From: Sphingobacterium paludis
Lineage (GTDB): Bacteria > Bacteroidota > Bacteroidia > Sphingobacteriales > Sphingobacteriaceae
Direction: 5' to 3'
Assembly: GCF_004364125.1 (NCBI RefSeq)
Contig: NZ_SNZV01000002.1
Location: forward strand, 558,001-622,000
Length of the DNA stretch: 64,000 nucleotides
A program made the position numbers and the translations under genes. Below, piece after piece: positions 25,706 to 34,502 of the stretch (position 1 is the stretch's first letter; every line of letters starts with the position of its first letter). The notes beneath the pieces are model-generated. The model searched no databases and had not been told where the DNA came from. It was given only the letters and a program-made list of their open reading frames with translations.

Positions 25706-26977
25706 ATGTTACAGATAAATTATATCCGTGAAAACAGAGATGCGGTGATCGAACGATTGGCTGTGAAGAATTTTAAAGAGGTTGATTTAGTTGATGAGCT
25801 TATTCAACTGGATGAATCGCGTCGTAAAATTCAGAACGAGTCAGACGCTATTGCCGCTGAGGCTAATGCTGCCGCTAAGCAAATTGGCGATTTGATGCGC
25901 CAAGGTAAGAAAGAAGAAGCTGAAGCTGTAAAATCGCAATCATCCGGGTATAAGGAACGTGTAAAGCAATTGACCGATCATCTTGCTGAGATTGAGCAAG
26001 CGTTGCATGACAAATTGGTGCAACTTCCAAATTTACCACATACGTCTGTACCCACAGGACACGCTGCAGATGATAACGAGGTTGTCCTGCAGCATGGAGA
26101 GATTCCCAGCCTGCATACGGAGGCCTTGCCGCATTGGGAGTTGCTGACGAAATACAACATTGTCGACCTTGAATTGGGCGTAAAAGTCACGGGAGCGGGA
26201 TTTCCTGTTTACAAGGGCAAGGGCGCGCGTCTTCAACGTGCACTGATAAACTTCTTTCTGGATGAGGCGGCAGAAGCGGGGTACAACGAGGTTCAAGTGC
26301 CTATTTTTGTCAACGAAGCCTCTGCTTTCGCTACCGGGCAATTGCCAGACAAAGAAGGGCAGATGTACCACGTCACCGGCGATGACTTCTATTTGATCCC
26401 CACAGCGGAAGTGCCGGTTACGAATCTGTACCGTGATGTTATTGTAAGAGAAGAAGAGTTTCCCATTAAGCACTCGGCCTATACGCCATGTTTTCGCCGT
26501 GAAGCTGGATCCTACGGCGCACATGTCCGCGGGTTAAACAGACTACATCAATTTGATAAGGTGGAAACCGTACAAGTTGTTCATCCTGACAAATCGTATG
26601 CCGTGCTTGAAGAGATGAGCTTGTATATACAGCAGTTGCTACAAAAGCTGGAATTACCCTACCGGGTACTCCGTTTATGCGGTGGCGACATGAGTTTCAC
26701 GTCTGCGTTGACTTACGATATGGAAGTGTTTAGTGCGGCGCAGCAACGATGGCTGGAAGTTTCTTCCGTTTCCAATTTCGAAACATACCAGTCTAATCGG
26801 TTAAAAGTTCGCTTTAAAAATTCGGAGGGCAAAATGCAGTTGGCCCATACGTTGAACGGATCCGCGCTAGCATTACCCCGTATTGTTGCATCTATTTTAG
26901 AAAATAATCAATCCGACAAAGGAATTCGTGTTCCCGCTGTCTTAGTGCCGTATACGGGCTTCGAATGGATTGATTAG
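25706..26977 (+). CDS. serS: serine--tRNA ligase
   Basis: Class II aminoacyl-tRNA synthetase charging tRNA-Ser. 423 residues, normal length. The N-terminal coiled-coil arm (about residues 30-105, LDESRRKIQNESDAIAAEANAAAKQ onward) binds the tRNA variable loop. Motif 2 is seen in the TPCFRREAGSYGAHVRGLNRLHQFDKVE block and motif 3 in NGSALALPRIVASILENNQ. Monocistronic, with its own strong promoter and a palindromic element after it. Confidence 0.96.
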   Translation: MLQINYIRENRDAVIERLAVKNFKEVDLVDELIQLDESRRKIQNESDAIAAEANAAAKQIGDLMRQGKKEEAEAVKSQSSGYKERVKQLTDHLAEIEQALHDKLVQLPNLPHTSVPTGHAADDNEVVLQHGEIPSLHTEALPHWELLTKYNIVDLELGVKVTGAGFPVYKGKGARLQRALINFFLDEAAEAGYNEVQVPIFVNEASAFATGQLPDKEGQMYHVTGDDFYLIPTAEVPVTNLYRDVIVREEEFPIKHSAYTPCFRREAGSYGAHVRGLNRLHQFDKVETVQVVHPDKSYAVLEEMSLYIQQLLQKLELPYRVLRLCGGDMSFTSALTYDMEVFSAAQQRWLEVSSVSNFETYQSNRLKVRFKNSEGKMQLAHTLNGSALALPRIVASILENNQSDKGIRVPAVLVPYTGFEWID

Positions 26978-27010
26978 CTGTCACAAAGGTACACACGACT
27001 TAAATCGTAA

Positions 27011-27056
27011 TGACGACGAAGCAATCTCCGCGATTCTAAACGGAAGATTGCTTCGT
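27011..27056 (+). repeat. palindromic dispersed repeat after serS
   Basis: ACGAAGCAATCT (27016-27027) and its exact complement (27045-27056) frame 17 nt. It is the kind of GCAATCT-rich mosaic repeat common between bacterial genes; it may also end serS transcription although no U tract follows. A related block lies at 27152-27192. Confidence 0.65.
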
Positions 27057-27151
27057 TGTGCCTTCTCGCAAGGCCGGCGCTTAAGATCTCGTATCGGAAC
27101 CACGATTCTTGTTTAATAGTGATTGGAGAAAGAAAGGCATACGTCTTTAAA

Positions 27152-27192
27152 TCGTCCTTGCGAGGAGTGAGGTACGACGACGCGGCAATCTG
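27152..27192 (+). repeat. second copy of the GCAATCT-type dispersed repeat
   Basis: The block CGTCCTTGCGAGGAGTGAGG continues into ACGACGACGCGGCAATCT. It shares ACGACGA and GCAATCT with 27014-27027. The whole 26978-27239 gap is repeat-derived and has no gene. Confidence 0.6.
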
Positions 27193-27239
27193 ATGATTTA
27201 ATAATCTATTCGATTCGACTAAAGTATTAAAGATTGGCG

Positions 27240-27941
27240 CTATTTCCTTGGTTCCATGCGCGCCAAGTATTGGTCGCTATCATCCTCAAAAAGAATTTGT
27301 ACAACCCAGTTCTCTTCGCGGGCAATTCTGATCAATTCCTGCTGATCGATATAGAGCCAGCGAAAAGGTTTCCCAAACGTGCCTTTGTACGCATATTGAA
27401 ATTCGATTTCACCCAAGTAATAGTCGGGTTTTTGAATCTTGTATTCGTCATAGAGGTAAGCAATATCGGACGAGTCGAATAACAGCTGCCCTTTATCGCT
27501 AAGGAGCGTCTTGGCATGGCGTAATAGATGGCGAAGCCCTTCTAAAGTTCCCGCTAAGCCTATGCCATTCATTAAAAAAAGCAAGGTATCGTAGCACTTA
27601 TCGCGCAGTTCAAAGAAATCGCCTTGAATAATCTGCTGCACGCCGCGCTCCGTCATAATCTGCGCTGCGGTAGGTGAGTATTCAATAGCCTCCACATTAA
27701 ACCCCTTGTTCTGCAAAAATAGGGCGTGACTACCAACGCCGGCACCTACATCCAACACGTGGCCATCGCAAAGGGCCAACGCAATATGTTCCAATTCGGG
27801 AAAATCTTCCTGCTCCCTGAAGAACACCTCGATAGGCATCTCTTCAATATCTCCGTAACTGCTGTGTAAGAGCAGGGGCTCCTGCAGCATATTCAACTTA
27901 TGAAAGTCGTACAGTGCCTCTCCGTAAACGTCGCGTTCCAT
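27240..27941 (-). CDS. class I SAM-dependent methyltransferase
   Basis: Cytoplasmic protein of 233 residues with a Rossmann-fold methyltransferase core. The SAM motif I is ALCDGHVLDVGAGVGSHALFLQNKG, followed by motif II-like VEAIEYSPTAAQIM and the motif IV-like YDTLLFLMNGIGL. The N-terminus MERDVYGEALYDF and the C-terminus are not diagnostic, and the substrate is unknown. Its start codon overlaps the stop of pncB (TAATG), so translation is coupled. Confidence 0.82.
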   Translation of the reverse strand: MERDVYGEALYDFHKLNMLQEPLLLHSSYGDIEEMPIEVFFREQEDFPELEHIALALCDGHVLDVGAGVGSHALFLQNKGFNVEAIEYSPTAAQIMTERGVQQIIQGDFFELRDKCYDTLLFLMNGIGLAGTLEGLRHLLRHAKTLLSDKGQLLFDSSDIAYLYDEYKIQKPDYYLGEIEFQYAYKGTFGKPFRWLYIDQQELIRIAREENWVVQILFEDDSDQYLARMEPRK

Positions 27942-29113
27942 TATTCCTGTATCTTTAAGATTTCTTTCGCAATCGCTATCTCTTTTTCTGCACCGGTATG
28001 CTTGTTGGGTTCATCCGATAGTTTGATCACTTCCGTCCACTGACCTTCATCAGGCTTGGCTTCTACCATCTTGAGCACAATATTCATCCGTGGAAGTCCC
28101 ACATCATTTGTGAAGTCGGTTCCGATCCCGAAAGAGTAACCTATTTTGTTATGGCAGAAGGCGGCTATATTCTTCACCTTCTCATAATCTAGCCCATCGG
28201 AGAAGATAATCGTTTTAGATTGTGGGTTAATGCCTTTTTGTTTATAATGGTCTATCGTCATCTGTGCAAAGGTGATCGGATCGCCACTATCGTGACGTAC
28301 ACCATCAAACAGTTTAGTCAATTTTTTATCGAAATGAGAGAAGAACACTTTGGTGGTGTAGGTGTCAGAAAGTGCGATTCCTAGATCGCCACGATACACG
28401 TCGGCCCAGTGTTCTAAACCGAGTAAGTTGGCCATTTTGTAGCCGTACTTTGCTGCATGAAACATAAACCATTCGTGGGCATGTGTTCCGATGGGTGTGG
28501 TTTCATACTTCATCGCTAAATGCACATTTGATGTGCCTATAAAGGTCTTTGAGGGATGATTTTTTAAGGTACGGATGACAAGATCATGCACGGTATAGGA
28601 GTGCCGTCGTCGTGTTCCGAAATCGGCTAGGGTAATATGGAGCCGATCATACTTTTGCATTTTGTCAGCAACTATTTTACACACCTCCGCATCAGGTATA
28701 CGCTCCATCGCTTGAGCTTCATAATAGAGTTCGCAGATCAACGACATGATGGGCACTTCCCATAAAATTGTTCTATACCAATAGCCTTCTATACTGACCT
28801 GTAAATCTTCACCATCTTGTTCGATTTTAACTTCATCAGGGTCGTACCGATATCCTTGCAGGAAATCCAGGTAGGTTGGATCGATGTAAGGACACTTTTC
28901 ACGCAAAAAATGTTTCTCGGCTTTAGTTAGCTTTAACGCTGCCATGCCATGGATGGCTTCACGCAGAATTTTATCGAACCCGGCCGGAAAGCGATGCTTT
29001 CCACGATTAATGAATTGGTACCTCGCCCTCGCTTTTGGGAACAGTTTGCTCACGGCAAATTGCATCGTGAACTTGTAAAAGTCATTATCTAGGATAGAAG
29101 AGAATGTTGCCAT
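27941..29113 (-). CDS. pncB: nicotinate phosphoribosyltransferase
   Basis: Salvage of nicotinate to nicotinate mononucleotide for NAD synthesis. 390 residues, starting MATFSSILDNDFYKFTMQFAV, the usual PncB opening. Further landmarks are ADFGTRRRHSYTVHDLV, FIGTSNVHLAMKYETTPIGTHAHEWFM (with the regulatory His that PncB phosphorylates) and GVRHDSGDP followed by IIFSDGLDYEKV (phosphoribosyl binding). First gene of a two-gene operon with the methyltransferase. A near -7 box (CATTTTTG on the minus strand) ends only one base before the ATG. Confidence 0.94.
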   Translation of the reverse strand: MATFSSILDNDFYKFTMQFAVSKLFPKARARYQFINRGKHRFPAGFDKILREAIHGMAALKLTKAEKHFLREKCPYIDPTYLDFLQGYRYDPDEVKIEQDGEDLQVSIEGYWYRTILWEVPIMSLICELYYEAQAMERIPDAEVCKIVADKMQKYDRLHITLADFGTRRRHSYTVHDLVIRTLKNHPSKTFIGTSNVHLAMKYETTPIGTHAHEWFMFHAAKYGYKMANLLGLEHWADVYRGDLGIALSDTYTTKVFFSHFDKKLTKLFDGVRHDSGDPITFAQMTIDHYKQKGINPQSKTIIFSDGLDYEKVKNIAAFCHNKIGYSFGIGTDFTNDVGLPRMNIVLKMVEAKPDEGQWTEVIKLSDEPNKHTGAEKEIAIAKEILKIQE

Positions 29114-29268
29114 GCAAAAATGTGCTCGTAAAAACGGGTGAAGTTAATAAAAAAAAGGCATATGGAGGGTGATAGAACGTTGTTGTTGGAGCGCGTCGTA
29201 TGGTAAGAGGTGTTTATGTGGTTCTACAGCGTAAACCAAGGCGGATGGGCTTTTGCAGTACATGTGTA

Positions 29269-29295
29269 AAGGCGGGATTTTTCAATCACCGCCTT
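29269..29295 (-). terminator. probable terminator of the DUF6600 gene
   Basis: AAGGCGG (29269-29275) pairs with CCGCCTT (29289-29295), with GATT/AATC extending the stem inside. A short T run follows on the minus strand. It lies between pncB and the DUF6600 gene, both minus. Confidence 0.5.
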
Positions 29296-29328
29296 CACTG
29301 CTTCAATTAAAATAGATATGTCTTGTGC

Positions 29329-30684
29329 TTAGCGCGTTGAGCGGCCAGAGCCACGCTCCGCATTTGTGCTGGATGATCTGCTGCGTCCCGTGCTGCTGCT
29401 TTGCTCGCTTCGGCCGGAACTGGCGCGGCTTACTTGCGATCCTGCGCTGCTACTACGCTGACTGGCCTGCTGAACAGGGCGGCTTCGCTCTTGCGTAGGC
29501 CTTGAACGGCTTTCATTGCTTGGCGGAGCCGTTTGCTGCCTGTTTTGAGGACGTTCGGTAGTCATGCCCCTGCTGCGTCCCGGCGTAGGCTGCGCACTAC
29601 GGTTTTCAACCTGCGGTCTAGATGTTGCGCTACTGCGCTGACCTCCTGTACTAGTGGAAGAACTACGGCTTTCGACGGCTGTGCCACGTCCACTCGCTGT
29701 AGAGCGGGCTTGGCCGCGCGTATTTCGCATGTCGTTTTGCGTGGCGCTCTCCCTATTCGTACGACCGCTGCCTACCGTATTGCGCGTTCCAGACTGCGTG
29801 CCGCGTGACGAAGAGGCAGCGCGTGTGGAACGGCTTTCTGTCGTTGCCCGTGTTCCGCTTGTGGCAGACCCACGCGTATTTCCCGTAGCGCGATCACTCC
29901 TGCCACTACTGACGGCACTGCGGCTGGTTCCACGTGTATTATTCGTGGCCGATGAACGAACCGCGTTGCGGTCTGGCCGATAAAGTGATACCGATCTACT
30001 GTCCACCCGAGAGCGTCCCGGACGATCACTTGTGCGGATATCCCGTACGGTAACGCGACGACCAATATTGCGCTCGATATCCCGGCGGCCAGGTCCTCCA
30101 TAATAATGGTGGTTGTTAACAGTGTAGGTATTGTTTATCACCGTGGTACGATTGAAAACGTTGCGCTGACCATAGCTCCAATGGCGTGAAATATAAGGGT
30201 CGTAGATCCGTCGTACAGGTAAAAACACCCAAAGGTTTAACGGTAATCCCACTGATACGGTCACACCGCGCGGTGCCATTGGCGCCCATCCATAGTAACC
30301 GCCCCCACTTCTCCAATCTACCCAAGCTGGTCCCCATTCGTAATCTGGAATCCAGCCCCAACCGTTGTAATTGGTGTGCACCCAGCGTCCATAGTGAAAC
30401 GGAGCCCACCCCCAATCGTAGTTAGAGACCCAAGTGTTACCATATTCCGTCATTGTCCAATAGCCATTCGTGCCATATGGGCGGAAGTTTCTATCCACGT
30501 CTGGAAACCAAATGTCGCCATAACGCGCATCTCTGTCCCATTGTCCGTAAGGAGATAATTCATCATAGAAGACATCAAAAGACACGTCGCCGTAAGGCTG
30601 AGCCGATGCCCTACTCCATGAAAATAGGCTTACTAAAATCGTCACGATGGCGATGTAGAAGCGGTGGGAATTGAAACGTTTCAT
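29329..30684 (-). CDS. DUF6600-like Trp-rich exported protein with Ser/Arg/Thr-rich tail
   Basis: Exported protein of 451 residues. A signal peptide (about residues 1-28, ending ASAQ) is followed by a Trp/Tyr/Gly-rich domain (about 30-150) full of WG/GYW motifs, as in GYWTMTEYGNTWVSNYDWGW and NYNGWGWIPDYEWGPAW, which is DUF6600-like. From about residue 200 to the end the chain is low complexity, dominated by Ser, Arg, Thr, Gly and Gln (basic, certainly disordered). Function unknown; the tail could bind nucleic acid or polysaccharide outside the cell. Long antisense frames in this region are an effect of the composition. Confidence 0.78.
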   Translation of the reverse strand: MKRFNSHRFYIAIVTILVSLFSWSRASAQPYGDVSFDVFYDELSPYGQWDRDARYGDIWFPDVDRNFRPYGTNGYWTMTEYGNTWVSNYDWGWAPFHYGRWVHTNYNGWGWIPDYEWGPAWVDWRSGGGYYGWAPMAPRGVTVSVGLPLNLWVFLPVRRIYDPYISRHWSYGQRNVFNRTTVINNTYTVNNHHYYGGPGRRDIERNIGRRVTVRDIRTSDRPGRSRVDSRSVSLYRPDRNAVRSSATNNTRGTSRSAVSSGRSDRATGNTRGSATSGTRATTESRSTRAASSSRGTQSGTRNTVGSGRTNRESATQNDMRNTRGQARSTASGRGTAVESRSSSTSTGGQRSSATSRPQVENRSAQPTPGRSRGMTTERPQNRQQTAPPSNESRSRPTQERSRPVQQASQRSSSAGSQVSRASSGRSEQSSSTGRSRSSSTNAERGSGRSTR

Positions 30685-30841
30685 AGTGTTATCTTTTAAT
30701 GGTGAAACTAATCTATTTTACTATTATGACTATGTTGATGAAGCGAAGGTTTAATGTTTGAAATAATCTGTAAACAAATGCGAATAATATTGGTTATGTA
30801 ATAATTAGAAAACTCTATATCAATGAAAAAACAAAAGTTTG

Positions 30842-30862
30842 TACATTTGTCGGGTATTTTTG
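30842..30862 (+). promoter_or_regulatory. possible tandem promoter of the mla operon
   Basis: Two consecutive TAnnTTTG boxes, TACATTTG (30842-30849) and TATTTTTG (30855-30862), precede mlaE by about 43-55 nt. Confidence 0.45.
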
Positions 30863-30904
30863 ACAAGCTATTATTTGCGGAAGCAGTGTTAACTTCATAC
30901 TTAA

Positions 30905-31663
30905 ATGGGAAGTAAAATAGAAAAACTACTTATCGAATTCGCACGAATACATCGTTTTATGATGAGTTTTTTGCGAGAAGCGGTATCACCACCTTATGAG
31001 TTCAAAGAGATTATTCGCCAATGTTATGAAATTGGTTGGAAATCGTTCCCATTGATTAGTTTGACAGGCTTTATTGTCGGTTTTGTCTTTACGAAGCAAT
31101 CGCGGCCTTCTTTGGAGGACTTTGGTGCGACATCCATGCTGCCCGCCTTAATTTCCATTGCCATAGTACGTGCCCTAGCACCCTTGGTCACTGCTTTGAT
31201 CGCTTCCGGAAAAGTGGGCTCGCAAATTGGTGCCGAGCTTAGCTCCATGAATGTAACGGAGCAGATTGATGCCATGGAGGTATCCGGAACAAACCCGACC
31301 AAATTTCTGGTTTCTACGCGTATTGTTGCAACGACCTTGATGATTCCTATCCTTTGTTTCTACGTGGCGGGCATCGGCCTTATCGGTGGCTACCTCAGTA
31401 TTGTAGGAAAGGATGATTTAAGCATGCTTGCATTTTTTACGCAGGTTTTTGAAACGATAGCGGCCAAGGATGTTTTCGCCATGGTCATTCGTGCCGTGGT
31501 ATTTGGTTTTACAATAGGTTTTGCAAGCTCTTACGTAGGGTATTTTTCAACGAAGGGTACAGAAGGCGTCGGGAAAGCAGCAAATAGTGCGGTGGTATCA
31601 TCGATGTTTTTGGTTTTTGTGGAGGAACTACTTATCGTTCAATTGTTGGCCCTGTTAAATTAA
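30905..31663 (+). CDS. mlaE: MlaE-type lipid ABC transporter permease
   Basis: Inner-membrane permease of the Mla phospholipid transport system, 252 residues, with five to six hydrophobic segments. The MlaE signature is clear: GAELSSMNVTEQIDAMEVSGTNPTKFLVSTR. It begins the cluster mlaE-mlaF-mlaD with 6-nt gaps. In Bacteroidota the operon usually lacks mlaB and mlaC, as here. Confidence 0.93.
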   Translation: MGSKIEKLLIEFARIHRFMMSFLREAVSPPYEFKEIIRQCYEIGWKSFPLISLTGFIVGFVFTKQSRPSLEDFGATSMLPALISIAIVRALAPLVTALIASGKVGSQIGAELSSMNVTEQIDAMEVSGTNPTKFLVSTRIVATTLMIPILCFYVAGIGLIGGYLSIVGKDDLSMLAFFTQVFETIAAKDVFAMVIRAVVFGFTIGFASSYVGYFSTKGTEGVGKAANSAVVSSMFLVFVEELLIVQLLALLN

Positions 31664-31669
31664 TAGAGG

Positions 31670-32443
31670 ATGGAGAAGAACAACGTACATATCGACCGGA
31701 ACGAAGTCGTGATCCACGTGGATAATGTGAGCAAATCTTTTGGAAGTTTACACGTTCTCCGAGATGTTGACGTGAAACTGTTTAAAGGCGAAAACTTGGT
31801 TGTACTCGGTCGTTCGGGGACAGGAAAGTCTGTACTTATCAAACTCATTTCGGGTTTACTAACGCCAGATAAGGGGCATGTTCGGGTTCTGGGAGAAACA
31901 GTTAATGAGCTTGATGAACGTGCGCTACGCACACTTAGGCAACGCATAGGCTTTTCGTTTCAGAACAGCGCCTTGTACGATAGTATGACGGTACGGGAGA
32001 ACCTCGAATTCCCTCTTGTGCGGAATAAGCGAAACCTGTCGCGAGCCGAAATAAATAAGGAAGTGGAAGAGGTGCTTGAAGGCGTTGGACTATCGCAAGC
32101 AATCAACCAAATGCCGTCAGAGCTATCCGGTGGACAGCGGAAGCGTATTGGCATAGCGCGAACCTTGATCTTACGGCCCGATATTATGCTATATGATGAA
32201 CCAACGGCGGGTCTGGATCCAATAACATGTTTGGATATCAACACGCTGATAAATGAGGTTCAAGAACGCTTTAATACATCTTCCATTATCATTACGCATG
32301 ACTTAGCGTGTGCGAAGATGGTGGGGGATAGAATGGTGATGCTGCTTGATGGTAAATTTGAAAGGCAGGGGACATTCAAAGAAATTTTTGATACGGACGA
32401 TGCCCGTGTCAAATCATTTTATGATTATAATTTTATTGTTTAA
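31670..32443 (+). CDS. mlaF: MlaF-type lipid ABC transporter ATPase
   Basis: ATPase that powers the MlaE permease. 257 residues with Walker A VVLGRSGTGKSVLIKLISGL, Q-loop GFSFQNSALYDSMTV, signature ELSGGQRKRIGIAR, Walker B IMLYDEPTAGLDP and the switch His in IITHDLACA. It matches the MlaF/MkL subfamily in the Q-loop and signature. Co-transcribed with mlaE and mlaD. Confidence 0.94.
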   Translation: MEKNNVHIDRNEVVIHVDNVSKSFGSLHVLRDVDVKLFKGENLVVLGRSGTGKSVLIKLISGLLTPDKGHVRVLGETVNELDERALRTLRQRIGFSFQNSALYDSMTVRENLEFPLVRNKRNLSRAEINKEVEEVLEGVGLSQAINQMPSELSGGQRKRIGIARTLILRPDIMLYDEPTAGLDPITCLDINTLINEVQERFNTSSIIITHDLACAKMVGDRMVMLLDGKFERQGTFKEIFDTDDARVKSFYDYNFIV

Positions 32444-32449
32444 AAATAT

Positions 32450-33445
32450 ATGAGTACAAACGAAAGGAAGCGTACGCTTACGGTTGGATTATTTGTTTTG
32501 ATCGGATTGGTCATTCTGGTGGCCGGTATTCTGGTATTGGGCACACAACAAAACAAATTTAGCAAAAATCTGGTTGTGACCACCTATTTTCATGATGTGA
32601 AAGGCCTAAAGGTGGGTAACAATGTCTGGTTTTCTGGTGTAAAGGTCGGGATTGTCAAAGACATTAAGTTCCAAAGCATCGATGATGTAAAAGTCGTCAT
32701 GCATATCGAGGAAAAGTCCAGCGAATTTATTCGGGAAGACGTTGTTGCAAAATTAGGTTCCGACGGCCTCATCGGTAATGCCATTGTCAGCTTGATCGGT
32801 GGATCTGACCAAGCTGCGGCAATAAAAAATGGCGACGTTGTCAAGTCGGTTAGCGGCACCGATACCGAGGCCATGTTCGCTACCTTACAGACCAATAATG
32901 AAAATCTTGTCGAGATCACCAAAAATTTTGCTGTGTTATCGAGACAGATGGTGGAAGGTAAAGGAACAGTTGGCGCGTTGTTGACTGATTCGACAATTGC
33001 TTTGTCGTTGAAAAGCTCTGTGGGTTCACTCAATAAGGTGATGAGTGATGCAAACAAAGCATCGGCAAATTTAGCGATATTAATGAACAAGCTGAATAGC
33101 AACCAAGGTCTTATTCATGATCTCACGACAGATACAGCCGTATTTTCTAGCCTACGGGAGTCTGCCGCTCAGTTGCAAGGAGTTACCCAAACAGCTTCTG
33201 CCTTGATGGAGAATTTAAATACTACGTCTGCTCGACTGAATGACAAGGATAATGCTATTGGCGTGCTAACGAACGATCCAGAGGCAGCTACGGAAATAAA
33301 GCAGATTTTACGCAATCTGAACCTCAGTACCGAAAAGCTTGACGATAATATGAAAGCGCTTCAAAGTAATTTCCTCTTCAGAGGCTATTTTAGAAAGCAG
33401 GAAAAGGAAAAAGCGAGGACGACACAAGACTCCTTAAACAGATAG
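32450..33445 (+). CDS. mlaD: MlaD-type MCE-domain lipid-binding protein
   Basis: Periplasmic, membrane-anchored lipid carrier of 331 residues. A hydrophobic segment at about 9-31 anchors it; the MCE/MlaD domain follows (about 38-120, including VKGLKVGNNVWFSGVKVGIVKDI and SDGLIGNAIVSLIGG). The rest, about 150-320, is helical with heptad-like spacing and may form the coiled tube or tether seen in longer MCE proteins. It lies 6 nt after mlaF. Likely exchanges phospholipid between membranes. Confidence 0.92.
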   Translation: MSTNERKRTLTVGLFVLIGLVILVAGILVLGTQQNKFSKNLVVTTYFHDVKGLKVGNNVWFSGVKVGIVKDIKFQSIDDVKVVMHIEEKSSEFIREDVVAKLGSDGLIGNAIVSLIGGSDQAAAIKNGDVVKSVSGTDTEAMFATLQTNNENLVEITKNFAVLSRQMVEGKGTVGALLTDSTIALSLKSSVGSLNKVMSDANKASANLAILMNKLNSNQGLIHDLTTDTAVFSSLRESAAQLQGVTQTASALMENLNTTSARLNDKDNAIGVLTNDPEAATEIKQILRNLNLSTEKLDDNMKALQSNFLFRGYFRKQEKEKARTTQDSLNR

Positions 33446-33481
33446 GTAGGGAAAGCTGTGTCTTTCTTTTTAAATGAAGTA

Positions 33482-34171
33482 ATGGGTATAACGGATAAGG
33501 ATGTCATTTACGAAGACAACCACTATATAGCAATTAACAAACGTGCTGGTGATATCGTGCAGGTTGATACGACGGGTGATAAGTCTATGGAAGAAATGGT
33601 CAAGGAATACTTGACCGCAAAATATGATAAACCAAACGGGGCCTTTCTTGGTGTCATCCATCGTCTTGATCGCCCCGTAAGCGGGATGATTCTCTTTGCT
33701 AAAACAAGCAAGGGCTTAGACCGGATGAATAGGCTTTTTCATGATCGGAAGGTTTCAAAAACATACCTTGCCTTGGTGCGTAATAGGCCTCCTCGAAAAG
33801 CAGACACGTTGAAAAATTGGTTGTTAAGAGATCGTAAAAAAATGATTACTAAAGCTTACGACCGGGAAGTGAAAGGTGGCAGTTTTGCTGAATTGGATTA
33901 CGAGATCTTAGGAGAGTTAGACGGTTACTACCTGCTCCAAGTTAATCCCCTGACCGGACGTACGCATCAAATTCGTTGCCAGTTGGCTTATATGGGCTGC
34001 CCCATCGTAGGTGATAACAAATATGGTTATCCGCGAGGAAGTTTGCGCCGTTCTATCTGTCTGCATTCTCGTGCCTTGCGCTTTGTCCATCCTATCAAAG
34101 AGGAAGATACACTGCTTACCGCTGCGTTGCCTATGGACGGCTTTTGGGAAAAGTTTAATGTGTTGCTGTAA
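33482..34171 (+). CDS. RluA-family pseudouridine synthase
   Basis: Isomerises a uridine in rRNA or tRNA. ATG at 33482 gives MGITDKDVIYEDNHYIAINK and 229 residues; an upstream GTG at 33458 is in frame but less likely. The catalytic Asp is in VIHRLDRPVSGMILFAK; the NPLTGRTHQIRCQLAYMGCPIVGD segment is the RluA-type RNA-binding motif. No S4 domain is present at the N-terminus, so it resembles RluC/RluD without it. The gene follows mlaD by 36 nt and may share its transcript. Confidence 0.9.
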   Translation: MGITDKDVIYEDNHYIAINKRAGDIVQVDTTGDKSMEEMVKEYLTAKYDKPNGAFLGVIHRLDRPVSGMILFAKTSKGLDRMNRLFHDRKVSKTYLALVRNRPPRKADTLKNWLLRDRKKMITKAYDREVKGGSFAELDYEILGELDGYYLLQVNPLTGRTHQIRCQLAYMGCPIVGDNKYGYPRGSLRRSICLHSRALRFVHPIKEEDTLLTAALPMDGFWEKFNVLL

Positions 34172-34212
34172 AGCAATTCCGGTAAAGCATTAACTATTTG
34201 CATAAAAAAGGT

Positions 34213-34220
34213 TATTTTTG
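34213..34220 (+). promoter_or_regulatory. -7 element of the 88-aa membrane gene
   Basis: TATTTTTG ends 4 nt before the ATG at 34225, giving a leaderless transcript. The TTTG at 34197-34200 is too close to be a normal -33 box. Confidence 0.5.
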
Positions 34221-34224
34221 TGAG

Positions 34225-34491
34225 ATGAAAATAAAACAGGTAACGCTACTCATACTGTGCATCGTGTTGGTAAGTGCATTTCTTAGCACGGAGCTCTCCG
34301 CACAGTGCGCGATGTGTACATTGAATGCGGAGAATAGCACGACGAATGGCAATACCCAAGGGAAAGGACTTAACGACGGGATTTTATTCCTCCTCGCTAT
34401 TCCATACCTTATCGCTGTGGGCGTCGGTATTTTGTGGTATAAAAAATACCGTAAGAACCAACCAAAGCGCATTTCTCCTTTTGAAAGATAA
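34225..34491 (+). CDS. small membrane protein, function unknown
   Basis: 88 residues from the ATG at 34225. A signal-like segment (about 7-27, ending ELSAQ) precedes CAMCTLNAENS with a CxxC pair, a Gly/Asn-rich stretch, then a membrane helix (LFLLAIPYLIAVGVGILWY) and a basic tail KKYRKNQPKR. So it is anchored by its C-terminal segment with a short CxxC-containing periplasmic loop. The CxxC could bind a metal or be redox-active. It lies 11 nt ahead of a DUF983 gene. Confidence 0.72.
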   Translation: MKIKQVTLLILCIVLVSAFLSTELSAQCAMCTLNAENSTTNGNTQGKGLNDGILFLLAIPYLIAVGVGILWYKKYRKNQPKRISPFER

Positions 34492-34502
34492 CGCATAAGT
34501 CA

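Noticed and set aside
29533..29983. Long plus-strand frames opposite the DUF6600 gene
   Set aside because: They mirror the Ser/Arg-rich codons of the minus-strand gene and have no independent signals.
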